A DNA stretch of 52,098 nt, taken from the NCBI GenBank assembly GCA_903847975.1, contig CAINFC010000021.1, forward strand, positions 1 to 52,098, read 5' to 3'. How positions within the stretch are numbered: the first letter of the stretch is position 1; each line of letters begins with the position of its first letter. This DNA comes from an uncultured Acidobacteriota bacterium (GTDB taxonomy: Bacteria; Acidobacteriota; UBA6911; CAINFC01). Below are positions 1 through 7,953 of this stretch, piece by piece. The translations under genes were made by a program, and so were the position numbers. The notes under the pieces are model-generated. The model was not told the DNA's origin and did no database searches. It was given only the letters and a program-made list of their open reading frames with translations.

Positions 1-13
1 AAACAAACCCGTC

Positions 14-864
14 TACCCGGGGTAGCGCCTGTACGGCGCAACCCCGGGCTGTGATCCGGAACCCCTTTCGGGGTTCCAGACTTTTGCCGGGTTGCCATAC
101 TTGATGGCCCGGTAACCTGCCGATGATGAGCCCGTAACCATCTCCCAAACGAAATCTGTTGGGAGTACAAGCTTGCGTGCCACAAGCGGAATCCCGCGTG
201 CAGCGCGCAGTCTAAAGACTGTACGAAACGATTTTGACGGGACTTTGCTTAGGAACAACGGTCCTGTGCCGGTGCACGCGGAGCCTCCCAGCGTCATGGC
301 GAAACACTACGGAAGCCCTGTAAGGGCTTCGTAACACAGCCCGGGGTTGGCGCGCTTCGCGCCTACCCCGGGTAGGGACGATCGGATGAACCAACCCTGT
401 AAGGGTTGCGCAATGTCCAGCCATACCAGGTATCTGCGCAGCCCTTACAGGGCTGATTTTCAAACAATCCGCTTGCCGGGTTGCCAACCTTGATGGCCCG
501 GTAACCTGCCGATGATGAGCTCGTAACCATCTCCCAAACGAATTCTGTTGGGAGTACAAGCATGCGTGGCACAAGCGAAATCCCGCGTGCAGCGCGCAGT
601 CTAAAGACTGTACGAAACGATTTTAACAGGACTTTGCTTAGAAACAACGGTCCTGTGCCGGTACACGCGGAGCCTCCCAGCGTCATGGCGAAACACTACG
701 GAAGCCCTGCAAGGGCTTCGTAACACAGCCCGGGGTTGGCGCGCTTCGCGCCTACCCCGGGAAGAGATGCACGGAGACGACAACCCGGAAAGGGTTGCGC
801 AAAATCCAACAATACCAGGTGCGGCGCAACCCCGGGCTGTGATCCGGAACCCCTTTGGGGTTCC
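14..864. repeat. Modular intergenic hairpin array, locus 1
   Basis: This gene-free stretch is a string of short perfect or near-perfect palindromes. Modules visible are F (GGAACCCCTTTCGGGGTTCC, 58-77; again at 846-864), A (GAAGCCCTGTAAGGGCTTC, 312-330; again at 701-719), B (a long CCCGGGG...CCCCGGG palindrome, 338-376; again about 728-765), C (CAACCC...GGGTTGCGCA, 392-412 and 781-801), D (GCGCAGCCCTTACAGGGCTG, 436-455) and E (ACCCGGGGTAGCGCC with its mirror, about 14-57 and 820-845). The same modules recur in the same order at 23668-23891 and partly at 34516-34619. Stop codons and lack of conserved protein signal argue against coding. Function unknown; mobile palindromic element or transcript-end structure are both possible. 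Confidence 0.8.
84..820. repeat. Tandem duplication, two ~348-bp copies spaced 389 bp
   Basis: Positions 84-431 and 473-820 align with a constant 389-bp offset and few mismatches over most of their length, becoming more divergent after about 375/764. The copies share a GCCGGGTTGCC start, the TGATGGCCCGGTAACC segment, a GTACAAGC...GTAC hairpin-rich core and palindrome modules A, B and C. A third, shorter relative of the core lies at about 920-990 (AGTACAAGCTTTAGCTTG through GCAGCCTGAAGGCTGTACT). Small insertions between copies are consistent with an older duplication. No coding potential is evident. Confidence 0.8.
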
Positions 865-1127
865 TGCCCCTTTCACGAGATTGTCATTCCTGATGGCTTC
901 GCAAAAAATCTTTGTTCAGAGTACAAGCTTTAGCTTGCCGGGCACAAGCGGAAACCTGCTTGCAGCACGCAGCCTGAAGGCTGTACTCTAATGCGCACCT
1001 GGGGGATGCGCTACGCTCCACACCTGGATGTTATGTCAGCAGGCCTTCAGCCCGCACTGCTAAAGTTTCTGTGTAACCAATGGTAAAATAACCCGGTCGG
1101 TCCGATATTTCCCGAAGGAGGATAGCC
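865..1127. other. Gene-free leader upstream of the first sulfatase
   Basis: This stretch contains the divergent third copy of the duplicated core (about 920-990), whose GCAGCCTGAAGGCTGTACT end forms a small hairpin. The final part leads into a strong ribosome binding site (AAGGAGGAT) just before the ATG at 1128. No convincing promoter hexamers were identified and no gene is seen. Confidence 0.5.
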
Positions 1128-2627
1128 ATGAAGTCTTTGGGTGTACGACGTCATTTCTGGATGATCCTGGCGTGGGTGATCGCCGCACAGGGGAATCCGG
1201 CTGCGGGTCTCACAAGGGAGAGGCCCAACGTGCTGTTCATTGCCGTGGATGATCTCAACGACTGGGAAGGTTGCCTCCGCGGTCACCCGCAGGTGAAGAC
1301 GCCGAATATGGACCGGCTGGCGGCACGGGGGACCCTGTTCACGAACGCTCATAATCAGTGCCCGTTATGCAATCCTTCGCGCGTCAGCCTGATGACCGGA
1401 CTGCGCCCCTCCTCCACCGGGGTGTACGGACTCGCTCCCGGATTGAGGGATGTCGCCGCCCTGCGGGATCATGTCACCCTGCCGCAGACCTTTACCCGTG
1501 CGGGCTATACCACCTACACCTGCGGAAAGGTCTATCATGACGGCTCGATTGCCCCGAAGGACCGGGCCGCAGAGTTCCAGACCTGGGGGCCGGCGCCGGG
1601 GCTGTCACGGCCGGCGCGCCCCATGGCCCGATTGCCGGAGCCCAGGCATCCTTTGATGGACTGGGGCCCCTATCCGGAGCGGGACGAGGATCATGCCGAC
1701 TACCAGATCGCCAGCGCCGCGATCCAGGCTCTGCAGTCCGCTCCGCAAGACCGCCCCTTCTTTGTGGCTTGCGGTTTCCGGCTGCCGCATGTGCCCTGCT
1801 ATGCTCCTCAAAAGTGGTTCGATCTCTACCCGGAGGAGCAGCTTCGGCTGCCCGCAGTTCTCGACGGGGACCGGGCGGACACGCCGCGCTTTTCCTGGTA
1901 TTTGCACTGGATCCTGCCCGAGCCGCGCCTGCAGGTGCTGAAGGATTTCGGGGAGTGGAAGCCGCTGGTCCGCGCCTATCTGGCCAGCATCAGCTTCATG
2001 GATGCCCAGCTGGGCCGGGTGCTGGAAGCGCTCGAAGCCACCGGGCGCTCCGGCGGGACCATCGTGGTTTTATGGAGCGATAACGGGTGGCACCTCGGAG
2101 AAAAAGAGATTACCGGAAAAAACACCCTTTGGGACCGCTCCACGCGAGGCCCGCTGATCTTCGCCGGCCCCGGCGTATCCAAGGGGGAGCGTTGCTCCCG
2201 CCCCGCGGAACTGCTGGATATCTTTCCGACGCTGCTGGAATTGGCCTCTTTTCCGCCCCGGCCGGACCTCGAGGGGCACAGCCTGGTGCCGCAGCTGAAA
2301 AACCCCAAGGCACCGCGTCCCTGGCCGGCAATTACCACTCATAACCATGACAATCACGGCATCCGCACGGAGCGCTGGCGGTATATCCGCTACGCCGACG
2401 GGTCGGAAGAGCTTTACGATATGCGCAAGGACCCCCGGGAGTGGAACAACCTGGCGGGCAATTCCCGGTATGCTTCCGTCCGGCAGGATCTCTCCCGGTG
2501 GCTGCCCAAAGTGAACCGCAAGCCCGTGCCGGGAAGCGCTCATCGCATCCTTACCTATGCGCCGGAAAGCGGCGAAGCGGTCTGGGAGGGGAAGCCCATC
2601 GGCCGCAGCGCTCCGATTCCGCAGTAA
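1128..2627 (+). CDS. Exported sulfatase, iduronate-2-sulfatase-like
   Basis: This 499-residue S1-family sulfatase should hydrolyse sulfate esters on a carbohydrate outside the cytoplasm. Residues 1-27 form a signal peptide. The metal-binding stretch RPNVLFIAVDDLNDW (about 32-46) supplies the paired aspartates D41 and D42. The maturation motif C-N-P-S-R starts at Cys81, which in this family is oxidised to formylglycine. A later segment, WSDNGWHLGEKEITGK, carries the second half of the metal site. The DDLNDW start resembles iduronate-2-sulfatase and choline-sulfatase relatives, so the substrate is only a guess. A strong GGAGG site seven bases upstream fixes the ATG. It lies 189 bp before a TonB-dependent receptor on the same strand, suggesting joint use of one sulfated glycan. 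No formylglycine-generating enzyme is in the window. Confidence 0.93.
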   Translation: MKSLGVRRHFWMILAWVIAAQGNPAAGLTRERPNVLFIAVDDLNDWEGCLRGHPQVKTPNMDRLAARGTLFTNAHNQCPLCNPSRVSLMTGLRPSSTGVYGLAPGLRDVAALRDHVTLPQTFTRAGYTTYTCGKVYHDGSIAPKDRAAEFQTWGPAPGLSRPARPMARLPEPRHPLMDWGPYPERDEDHADYQIASAAIQALQSAPQDRPFFVACGFRLPHVPCYAPQKWFDLYPEEQLRLPAVLDGDRADTPRFSWYLHWILPEPRLQVLKDFGEWKPLVRAYLASISFMDAQLGRVLEALEATGRSGGTIVVLWSDNGWHLGEKEITGKNTLWDRSTRGPLIFAGPGVSKGERCSRPAELLDIFPTLLELASFPPRPDLEGHSLVPQLKNPKAPRPWPAITTHNHDNHGIRTERWRYIRYADGSEELYDMRKDPREWNNLAGNSRYASVRQDLSRWLPKVNRKPVPGSAHRILTYAPESGEAVWEGKPIGRSAPIPQ

Positions 2628-2669
2628 CCGATTTCTGGACGAACGTCGTTCGGTGGAAGGTTTCAGAAA

Positions 2670-2750
2670 GTTACACGGAAACAGCGGAGGCAACGGAGGA
2701 AAGCCGATCCGATCCGCTGTGATCCGCAAATTCCGCCGTTTCCGCGTAAC
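2670..2750. mobile_element. 81-bp element with terminal inverted repeats, copy 1
   Basis: The left end GTTACACGGAAACAGCGGA is nearly the reverse complement of the right end TTCCGCCGTTTCCGCGTAAC. The element is exactly 81 bp, as is its relative at 6463-6543, and both contain GGAGGAAAGCCGATCCGATC in the middle. It sits between the sulfatase and the receptor. It is too short to code for a transposase, so it would be a non-autonomous MITE-like or REP-like unit. Confidence 0.75.
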
Positions 2751-2816
2751 GGAAACAATGGATGTTCCTTTTCTCTTTTCGACAATTGCTTTTTCAGTCT
2801 CAGGAGGATTACTGCA

Positions 2817-5800
2817 ATGAAGCGATTTTGTTTGTCTTTTCTTTTTCTCCTGGCGGCGATGCTTCCCGGCCGGGCGCAGGGCGGATTCGGCTCCATTGCC
2901 GGAACGGTGGTCGATCCGACCGATGCCCCGATCCCCGGAGCCACGGTTCGCGTTGTGCAGCTCTCGACCAACTCGGAACGCACCGTGACCGCCAACGAGT
3001 ATGGGCTGTTCACTCTGCCCTCGATGCCGGCCAGCAAGTACGAATTGACTTTTACGGCCAAGGGTTTCCAGACCAAGACGATTCGCGATCTGGAGCTCAA
3101 CGCCCTGCAGACGATCTCGCTCGGACGCGTGATGCTGGAGCTGGGTACGGCCCCGGCCACCACGGTGGAGGTCAGCGTGGAGATTCCCCGGATCCTTACC
3201 GAAAACGCCGTCCGCGGCGACACGGTGCAGTCCAAGCAGGTTACGGAAATGCCTTTGCAGGGGCGCAACTGGTCGACCCTGCTGAAGATTATTCCCGGCT
3301 CCACTCCGGTCAACACCAATGCCATCAACGGCCGCGAGGCCGGGTACGACGGCTATGGCGATTTCCGGATCAACGGCAAAGCCTCCAACCAGACCCAGGT
3401 CAATCTGGATGGCGGCAGCAACGTCGATCACGGCAGCGATACCAAAACGACAGTTACGCCCAGCCTGGAATCGATCCAGGAAGTGGCGGTCATGACCAAC
3501 AACTTCCAGGCGGAGTATGGGAACCGGGCCGGAGTGGTGGTCAATATCGTTACCAAGTCGGGAACCAACCGGTTCCACGGGACGGCCTGGAACTATCTGC
3601 GCAACGAGGTCCTGAACGCCCGGCCGTGGGTCGACGGCTTTTTCGGCCGCGGGAAGCCGCGCTACCGGTACAACTATTTCGGCGGCAACCTCGGCGGGCC
3701 GATCCGGAAAGACAAGCTGTTTTTCTTTTTCAATCACGAGAGCCTCAAGCAGGATACGCCGACCCTGCGGAACCTGATACGGATTCCCACTCCGTTGGAG
3801 CGGCAGGGAGACTTTTCCCAGACCATCAATGCCAGCGGAACCCGGCCGACAATCTATCTTCCCGGGACCCAGGCTTCCGGCAAACCGGTTCTGCTGCCCA
3901 ACAACATCATGACGCCGGCGATGATCCACCCGACGGGCAAGGCCATCATGAATGTTTTCCCGCTGCCCAACCTGGCCAATGATCCCAACTATAATTATCT
4001 CAATGAGTATTCCAAGGAAGACATGCGCTATCTGAACGTGGCCAAGGTCGATTGGAATATAGACAGCACCACGCGCGCCTTTGTTCGCTTTTCCTACGAT
4101 TTCCAGCACTATCGCGACATGGTGACCTGGGCGGCGGGAAGCAATCTTCCGTTTGTCATCACCGGGTGGGACCGCCCGGACAAGGCGATGACGGCCAACT
4201 TCACCAAGACCTTTTCTTCCATGCTGGTCAGCGAAACCCTGTTCAACTGGCAGAAGGATTTCGTGAATGCCCCGCTCAGCATCGTCCCGGATCCCTCCAA
4301 GATCGATCCCGTCAAGGTAGGCCTCAAGGATCTGCCGCTGGCTTTTCCGGTTTCCGCCAACGTTCTTCCCCAGATTTCCGGCACCGGGTATCAGGATTTT
4401 CAGTTCAACCGCTTCCCCTGGTACGCCAAAGCGCCGGAGTATCAACTGGCCCAGACCTGGAGCCTGATGCACGGCACCCATGTGATCAAGTGGGGCGGTC
4501 AGTATATTCTGAACAAGAAGGATGAGATCAATGCGGCCATCGAAAAAGGGAACTTCAACTTCGGGGTGAATACGGCCAGCGATTTCGATATGGGGTACAG
4601 CCCGGCGAATATTCTCGCCGGTGCGGTCTCCCAGTTTACCCAGGTCGATAACCCTTCGCACAAGATGTCCAAGTATCAGGACTTCCACTTCTTCGTACAG
4701 GATACCTGGAAGGCCACCCGCAAGATCACCTTCGATTTCGGCGTCCGGGTATACCACATCCCCTCGGAAAGGAACGTGGTCCCGAACATTACCAAAGATG
4801 CCGTTTTTGTCCCTGGCCTGTGGGATGCCAAGAAGGCCCCGCGCTATTACATCCCCGATCCCGGCAATCCCAAGCAGCTGATCGATCCTGCCGCGCCCTT
4901 GAAGCCTCTGCCGGTAAGCCAGTTCAACGCCCTGCTCTTTTCCCTGGTGCCGGGGTCGGGCGATCCGATGAACGGCGTCCTGCCTCTTCCCAATGATCTC
5001 AGCAAAGCCGGAATCCGCAATCCCGACTTCCTGCTGTTCGCCCCGCGCGGCGGCATCACCTGGCAGTTCCTGCCCAAAACAGTGCTGCGCGCCGGATTCG
5101 GCTGGGCCTACAACCGCCCGACGATCGGCATGGCTACCGGGACCTTTCAGAACGGCATGGCCGATTCGGTGGACTATCGTCAGACCAGCCTGAGCACGCT
5201 GACCACTACCACGACCAAGCGCCTGTCGCCGAAAAACTTCGGGGCCATCGACCAGTCCAGCAACGCGGTGCCCACCGGCTACGACTACAGCTTTTCGATC
5301 CAAAGGGAGCTGCCCTTCAACATGGTCCTGGATGTGGCCTACATCGGCAACATTCAGACCCATCAGCCTATGCAGTTCAATATCAACCAGGTGCTGCCGG
5401 GTACGGCCTGGAAGGCGGAGTTCAAGGATCCGCGCCTGGCAGGAAACAACTTTGCCGGACCGATCTCGGCGACCAACCCCGGACCCCTGCCGGGCACCCA
5501 GGCGGTGGACAGCAACCTGATGCGCCCCTTTGTCGGGTTCGGCACTCTCAATCTGATCACCAATGTCGGGGTCAGCCGCTACGATTCCCTGCAGTGGAGT
5601 CTGAACAAGCGCTTCAGCCGCGGGCTGACCTTCCAGTTCGTACACACCTGGAGCAAGCTGTTCACCTACACGGAGAGCTTCGGTCCATTCTACTACCGGT
5701 GGAAGGACTATACCGGCTTTCTGGCCAACGAACACCGGCCGCATGTTGTGGCCTTCAATTACACCTACGACGTGCCCAGGCTTTCCGAGAAGCTGGGTTG

Positions 5801-6434
5801 GAACAACGGGTTTGCCCGGCAGCTGCTGGACGGCTGGGGACTGGCGCACCTGATCAACTTTTATTCCGGCCGTCCGCTGACTCCCTCCGTCGGGTTCCAG
5901 TATGCCGACAACACGCAAGGCCTGGCCAACACCAACGCCATTTTCACCGGCAGTCCGGATATCGCAGTGCGCCTCCTCCCGAAGGGTGACCCCAACACCG
6001 GATTTTCGAATATGGCCAAAATGTACGAGGTGAACAATTTCCAGGTGCCCGGCATCCCCGACTACGGTCAGGGTTCGCGGAACTATGTCTGGTCGCGGGG
6101 AACATTCTCCAATGATATCAACGTCAGTAAGAATTTCCCGATCCGCGAAGGGATCGCCCTGGAACTTCGGGCCAGCCTCTTCAACCCATTCAATCAGGTG
6201 CGCCGTCAGGACATGAACACCTCCTTCACCTACAAGATGAAAGGGAAGACCCTGGCCGACGGTTACTACCTGTACAACACCCCGGAGCTGCTGGTGCAGA
6301 ACCTGCTGAGTCGCGTCCCTAATGCCACGGTCGCCGAACAGTACAACCAGTACCGCTCCGGCGTGGGGCATGAGGATGTCACCACCGTCATGGACATGCG
6401 CCGGGTGGAAATCGGCTTGCGGGTGCGCTTCTAG
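2817..6434 (+). CDS. TonB-dependent receptor, Oar-like
   Basis: This 1205-residue outer-membrane receptor probably imports an oligosaccharide. A signal peptide (1-20, ending GRAQ) is followed by a carboxypeptidase-regulatory-like beta-sandwich (about 24-105, GSIAGTVVDPTDAPIPGA), a plug domain with LQGRNW and NFQAEYGNRAGVVVNIVTKSG (about 140-250), and a long 22-strand-type barrel closing with the aromatic C-terminus RVRF. The ATG is preceded by CAGGAGGATTACTGCA, a strong ribosome binding site. It is the only receptor on the plus strand here, next to the exported sulfatase. Two 81-bp inverted-repeat elements bracket it. No SusD-like gene is nearby, which fits the acidobacterial rather than the Bacteroidetes arrangement. 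The ligand is unknown. Confidence 0.93.
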   Translation: MKRFCLSFLFLLAAMLPGRAQGGFGSIAGTVVDPTDAPIPGATVRVVQLSTNSERTVTANEYGLFTLPSMPASKYELTFTAKGFQTKTIRDLELNALQTISLGRVMLELGTAPATTVEVSVEIPRILTENAVRGDTVQSKQVTEMPLQGRNWSTLLKIIPGSTPVNTNAINGREAGYDGYGDFRINGKASNQTQVNLDGGSNVDHGSDTKTTVTPSLESIQEVAVMTNNFQAEYGNRAGVVVNIVTKSGTNRFHGTAWNYLRNEVLNARPWVDGFFGRGKPRYRYNYFGGNLGGPIRKDKLFFFFNHESLKQDTPTLRNLIRIPTPLERQGDFSQTINASGTRPTIYLPGTQASGKPVLLPNNIMTPAMIHPTGKAIMNVFPLPNLANDPNYNYLNEYSKEDMRYLNVAKVDWNIDSTTRAFVRFSYDFQHYRDMVTWAAGSNLPFVITGWDRPDKAMTANFTKTFSSMLVSETLFNWQKDFVNAPLSIVPDPSKIDPVKVGLKDLPLAFPVSANVLPQISGTGYQDFQFNRFPWYAKAPEYQLAQTWSLMHGTHVIKWGGQYILNKKDEINAAIEKGNFNFGVNTASDFDMGYSPANILAGAVSQFTQVDNPSHKMSKYQDFHFFVQDTWKATRKITFDFGVRVYHIPSERNVVPNITKDAVFVPGLWDAKKAPRYYIPDPGNPKQLIDPAAPLKPLPVSQFNALLFSLVPGSGDPMNGVLPLPNDLSKAGIRNPDFLLFAPRGGITWQFLPKTVLRAGFGWAYNRPTIGMATGTFQNGMADSVDYRQTSLSTLTTTTTKRLSPKNFGAIDQSSNAVPTGYDYSFSIQRELPFNMVLDVAYIGNIQTHQPMQFNINQVLPGTAWKAEFKDPRLAGNNFAGPISATNPGPLPGTQAVDSNLMRPFVGFGTLNLITNVGVSRYDSLQWSLNKRFSRGLTFQFVHTWSKLFTYTESFGPFYYRWKDYTGFLANEHRPHVVAFNYTYDVPRLSEKLGWNNGFARQLLDGWGLAHLINFYSGRPLTPSVGFQYADNTQGLANTNAIFTGSPDIAVRLLPKGDPNTGFSNMAKMYEVNNFQVPGIPDYGQGSRNYVWSRGTFSNDINVSKNFPIREGIALELRASLFNPFNQVRRQDMNTSFTYKMKGKTLADGYYLYNTPELLVQNLLSRVPNATVAEQYNQYRSGVGHEDVTTVMDMRRVEIGLRVRF

Positions 6435-6462
6435 CCCCTTCCGGTAAATCCGGTTTCGGAGA

Positions 6463-6543
6463 GTTAATCGGAAACAGCGGATCGGACGGAGGAAAGCCGA
6501 TCCGATCCGCTGAGATCCGGAAAATCCGCTGTTTCCGTGTAAC
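6463..6543. mobile_element. 81-bp element with terminal inverted repeats, copy 2
   Basis: This is homologous to 2670-2750 and of identical length. The left end GTTAATCGGAAACAGCGGA faces the right end ATCCGCTGTTTCCGTGTAAC, and the central GGAGGAAAGCCGATCCGATC is kept. It lies just after the receptor stop codon, in the same orientation as copy 1, so the receptor gene is flanked by direct copies. Confidence 0.75.
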
Positions 6544-6558
6544 CGGGAAGTGGATGTC

Positions 6559-6586
6559 TTTTACTGCTCGTTTTTTACTGCTCGTT
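6559..6586. repeat. Perfect 14-bp tandem direct repeat
   Basis: TTTTACTGCTCGTT occurs twice in succession (6559-6572 and 6573-6586) in the convergent gap between the receptor and the metallopeptidase. It could be a slippage product or a binding site; nothing decides this. Confidence 0.7.
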
Positions 6587-6614
6587 GAGCGGGACTTGAA
6601 GTCGACGGTAAGGC

Positions 6615-7652
6615 CTAATTAAGGATGCCCCGCTCCACAAAAACCTGGCGCACGGTATCGGCCACCTTTTTCCCGTAAAGATTCCGCGCGGCTTGGACTG
6701 TTTCGGTGGCCGCGGCCGGCATGCTGGTGTCGGCCGCGAAGCTGAACTGGGCTTCCAGGATCAATGTGTCCGCCTGTATGTTGCCGAGCCGGGCGCGGAT
6801 ATCCCATAAAGCGCGGGACCAGATCTGCCCGTCGTTGTGGATCCGGCCTTCCAGGTCCTGCGGATAATGCAGGTCCAGGTCTATGCGGCGCAGGCAGTGG
6901 GGAACCATGTTGGGGGTGTAGGAGACGGAGTCCCAGTCCGCGATGCAGGCCGGATCGGGGGTTGGCGCGATCAGGCTGGAAACGGTTGCCGCCCAGTAGT
7001 CGCCGAAGCCCTCACCGATCGCTCCCGCTTCCAGGGAATAGCCAAAATTGCCGAACGGGGTCATCTGGGAATCCATCATGGCATGGCCGTATTCGTGCAG
7101 GATGACTTCCGCATCCTCGGCATCGTCGACCCCGCCTTTCCCGAATCGAAGAATATCGTGTTTGTCCCAGGAATAGGAATTGTCGATACCGATCTGATCG
7201 ATGCGCACCGCCTGGGATTCCATGTTGATGGGGCGCCGGGTCGTTCCGAAGCCCAGGCTCTGGATATACTTCTGCGCCTCGGTGATCCAAAAATAGGCCA
7301 TTACCTGCTCAAAACGGTCGTCTTCGCGCGTGAAATGAAACGTGTTGGTGCCGGAAAAAGCCAAATCTCCGGTTGAGCTGCGAATGGTGGCCCAGTCGCC
7401 TCGAAGAAAGCCGCTGCCGTCCAGGTTGGTGAGGGTTACCATCCGGTAGGCCGGCATCAGCTCAGGGTAATTCTGATCTTTCTGGTCGGTGAGATACTGG
7501 TTCTGCAGGGAGGCTACCGGGTTCGGAAGGAACACCTGTCCGGTCCCCACACTGCTGCCGTTCCCATTTTTTTGCGCCCGGGCAAGAGGAGACAGGAGCG
7601 CCAGGAAGGCCAATACAGCAAAAAAAGTTATGCGAGTCATCCTTGTGTTCAT
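6615..7652 (-). CDS. Secreted zinc metallopeptidase, M36/fungalysin-like
   Basis: This 345-residue protein is predicted to be an exported zinc endopeptidase. Using the ATG at 7652, residues 1-27 form a signal peptide ending ARAQ. The zinc motif HEYGH is at 186-190 and the likely third ligand is E214 in GEGFGDYW, the spacing and wording seen in M36 (fungalysin) and related gluzincins. There is no long FTP/PepSY propeptide of classic fungalysins, so it is a compact variant. A start 13 codons upstream (7691) is possible but would put extra charged and glycine-rich residues before the signal peptide. It is convergent with the receptor and divergent from the giant C11 gene. The substrate is unknown. 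Confidence 0.85.
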   Translation of the reverse strand: MNTRMTRITFFAVLAFLALLSPLARAQKNGNGSSVGTGQVFLPNPVASLQNQYLTDQKDQNYPELMPAYRMVTLTNLDGSGFLRGDWATIRSSTGDLAFSGTNTFHFTREDDRFEQVMAYFWITEAQKYIQSLGFGTTRRPINMESQAVRIDQIGIDNSYSWDKHDILRFGKGGVDDAEDAEVILHEYGHAMMDSQMTPFGNFGYSLEAGAIGEGFGDYWAATVSSLIAPTPDPACIADWDSVSYTPNMVPHCLRRIDLDLHYPQDLEGRIHNDGQIWSRALWDIRARLGNIQADTLILEAQFSFAADTSMPAAATETVQAARNLYGKKVADTVRQVFVERGILN

Positions 7653-7953
7653 GTTGCCGCCTATTATGTTGCCATCACCAATTCTGGGCAATGGACCGTT
7701 TTGTCTTTTCCGATCTTCACTTAAGCAGTGTAACGGAGGAACATTGCGAAATCAAGAACAATCCGCAAATGCGGATATCCGCAGGGCGGCCAGCGTAAGC
7801 GATGTGGTTACCATGGTTCCATGACCGCCATCTGTACATGCCTTTGATCCTGAAGTAAAATAGTCCAAAAGCAAGGATGGGCATAAGCTGCCCTGACGGA
7901 AAAGCATTTCAGTCCGCCAGGCCTGCAATTTTCTATAGGGAAGGGGTGTTCCT
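7653..7953. other. Divergent intergenic region
   Basis: This 301-bp gap separates the metallopeptidase (minus) from the first giant protein (plus) and should hold both promoters. I see a small ATCCGC-AAAT-GCGGAT hairpin near 7766-7781 and an AAGGGG ribosome binding site before 7954, but no promoter hexamers I would defend. Confidence 0.4.

Noticed and set aside
14-864. CRISPR array in the hairpin-rich left end
   Set aside because: Repeat units are palindromes of different sequence with irregular spacing and there are no cas genes; the longest repeat is a 389-bp-spaced duplication, not a spacer array.
2070-6371. A 1433-codon open frame on the minus strand across the first sulfatase and receptor genes
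   Set aside because: It is antisense to a receptor with clear signal peptide, domains and C-terminus. Long antisense frames are common opposite GC-rich genes, and its translation has the repetitive G/V/I/D/R-rich look of a shadow frame.
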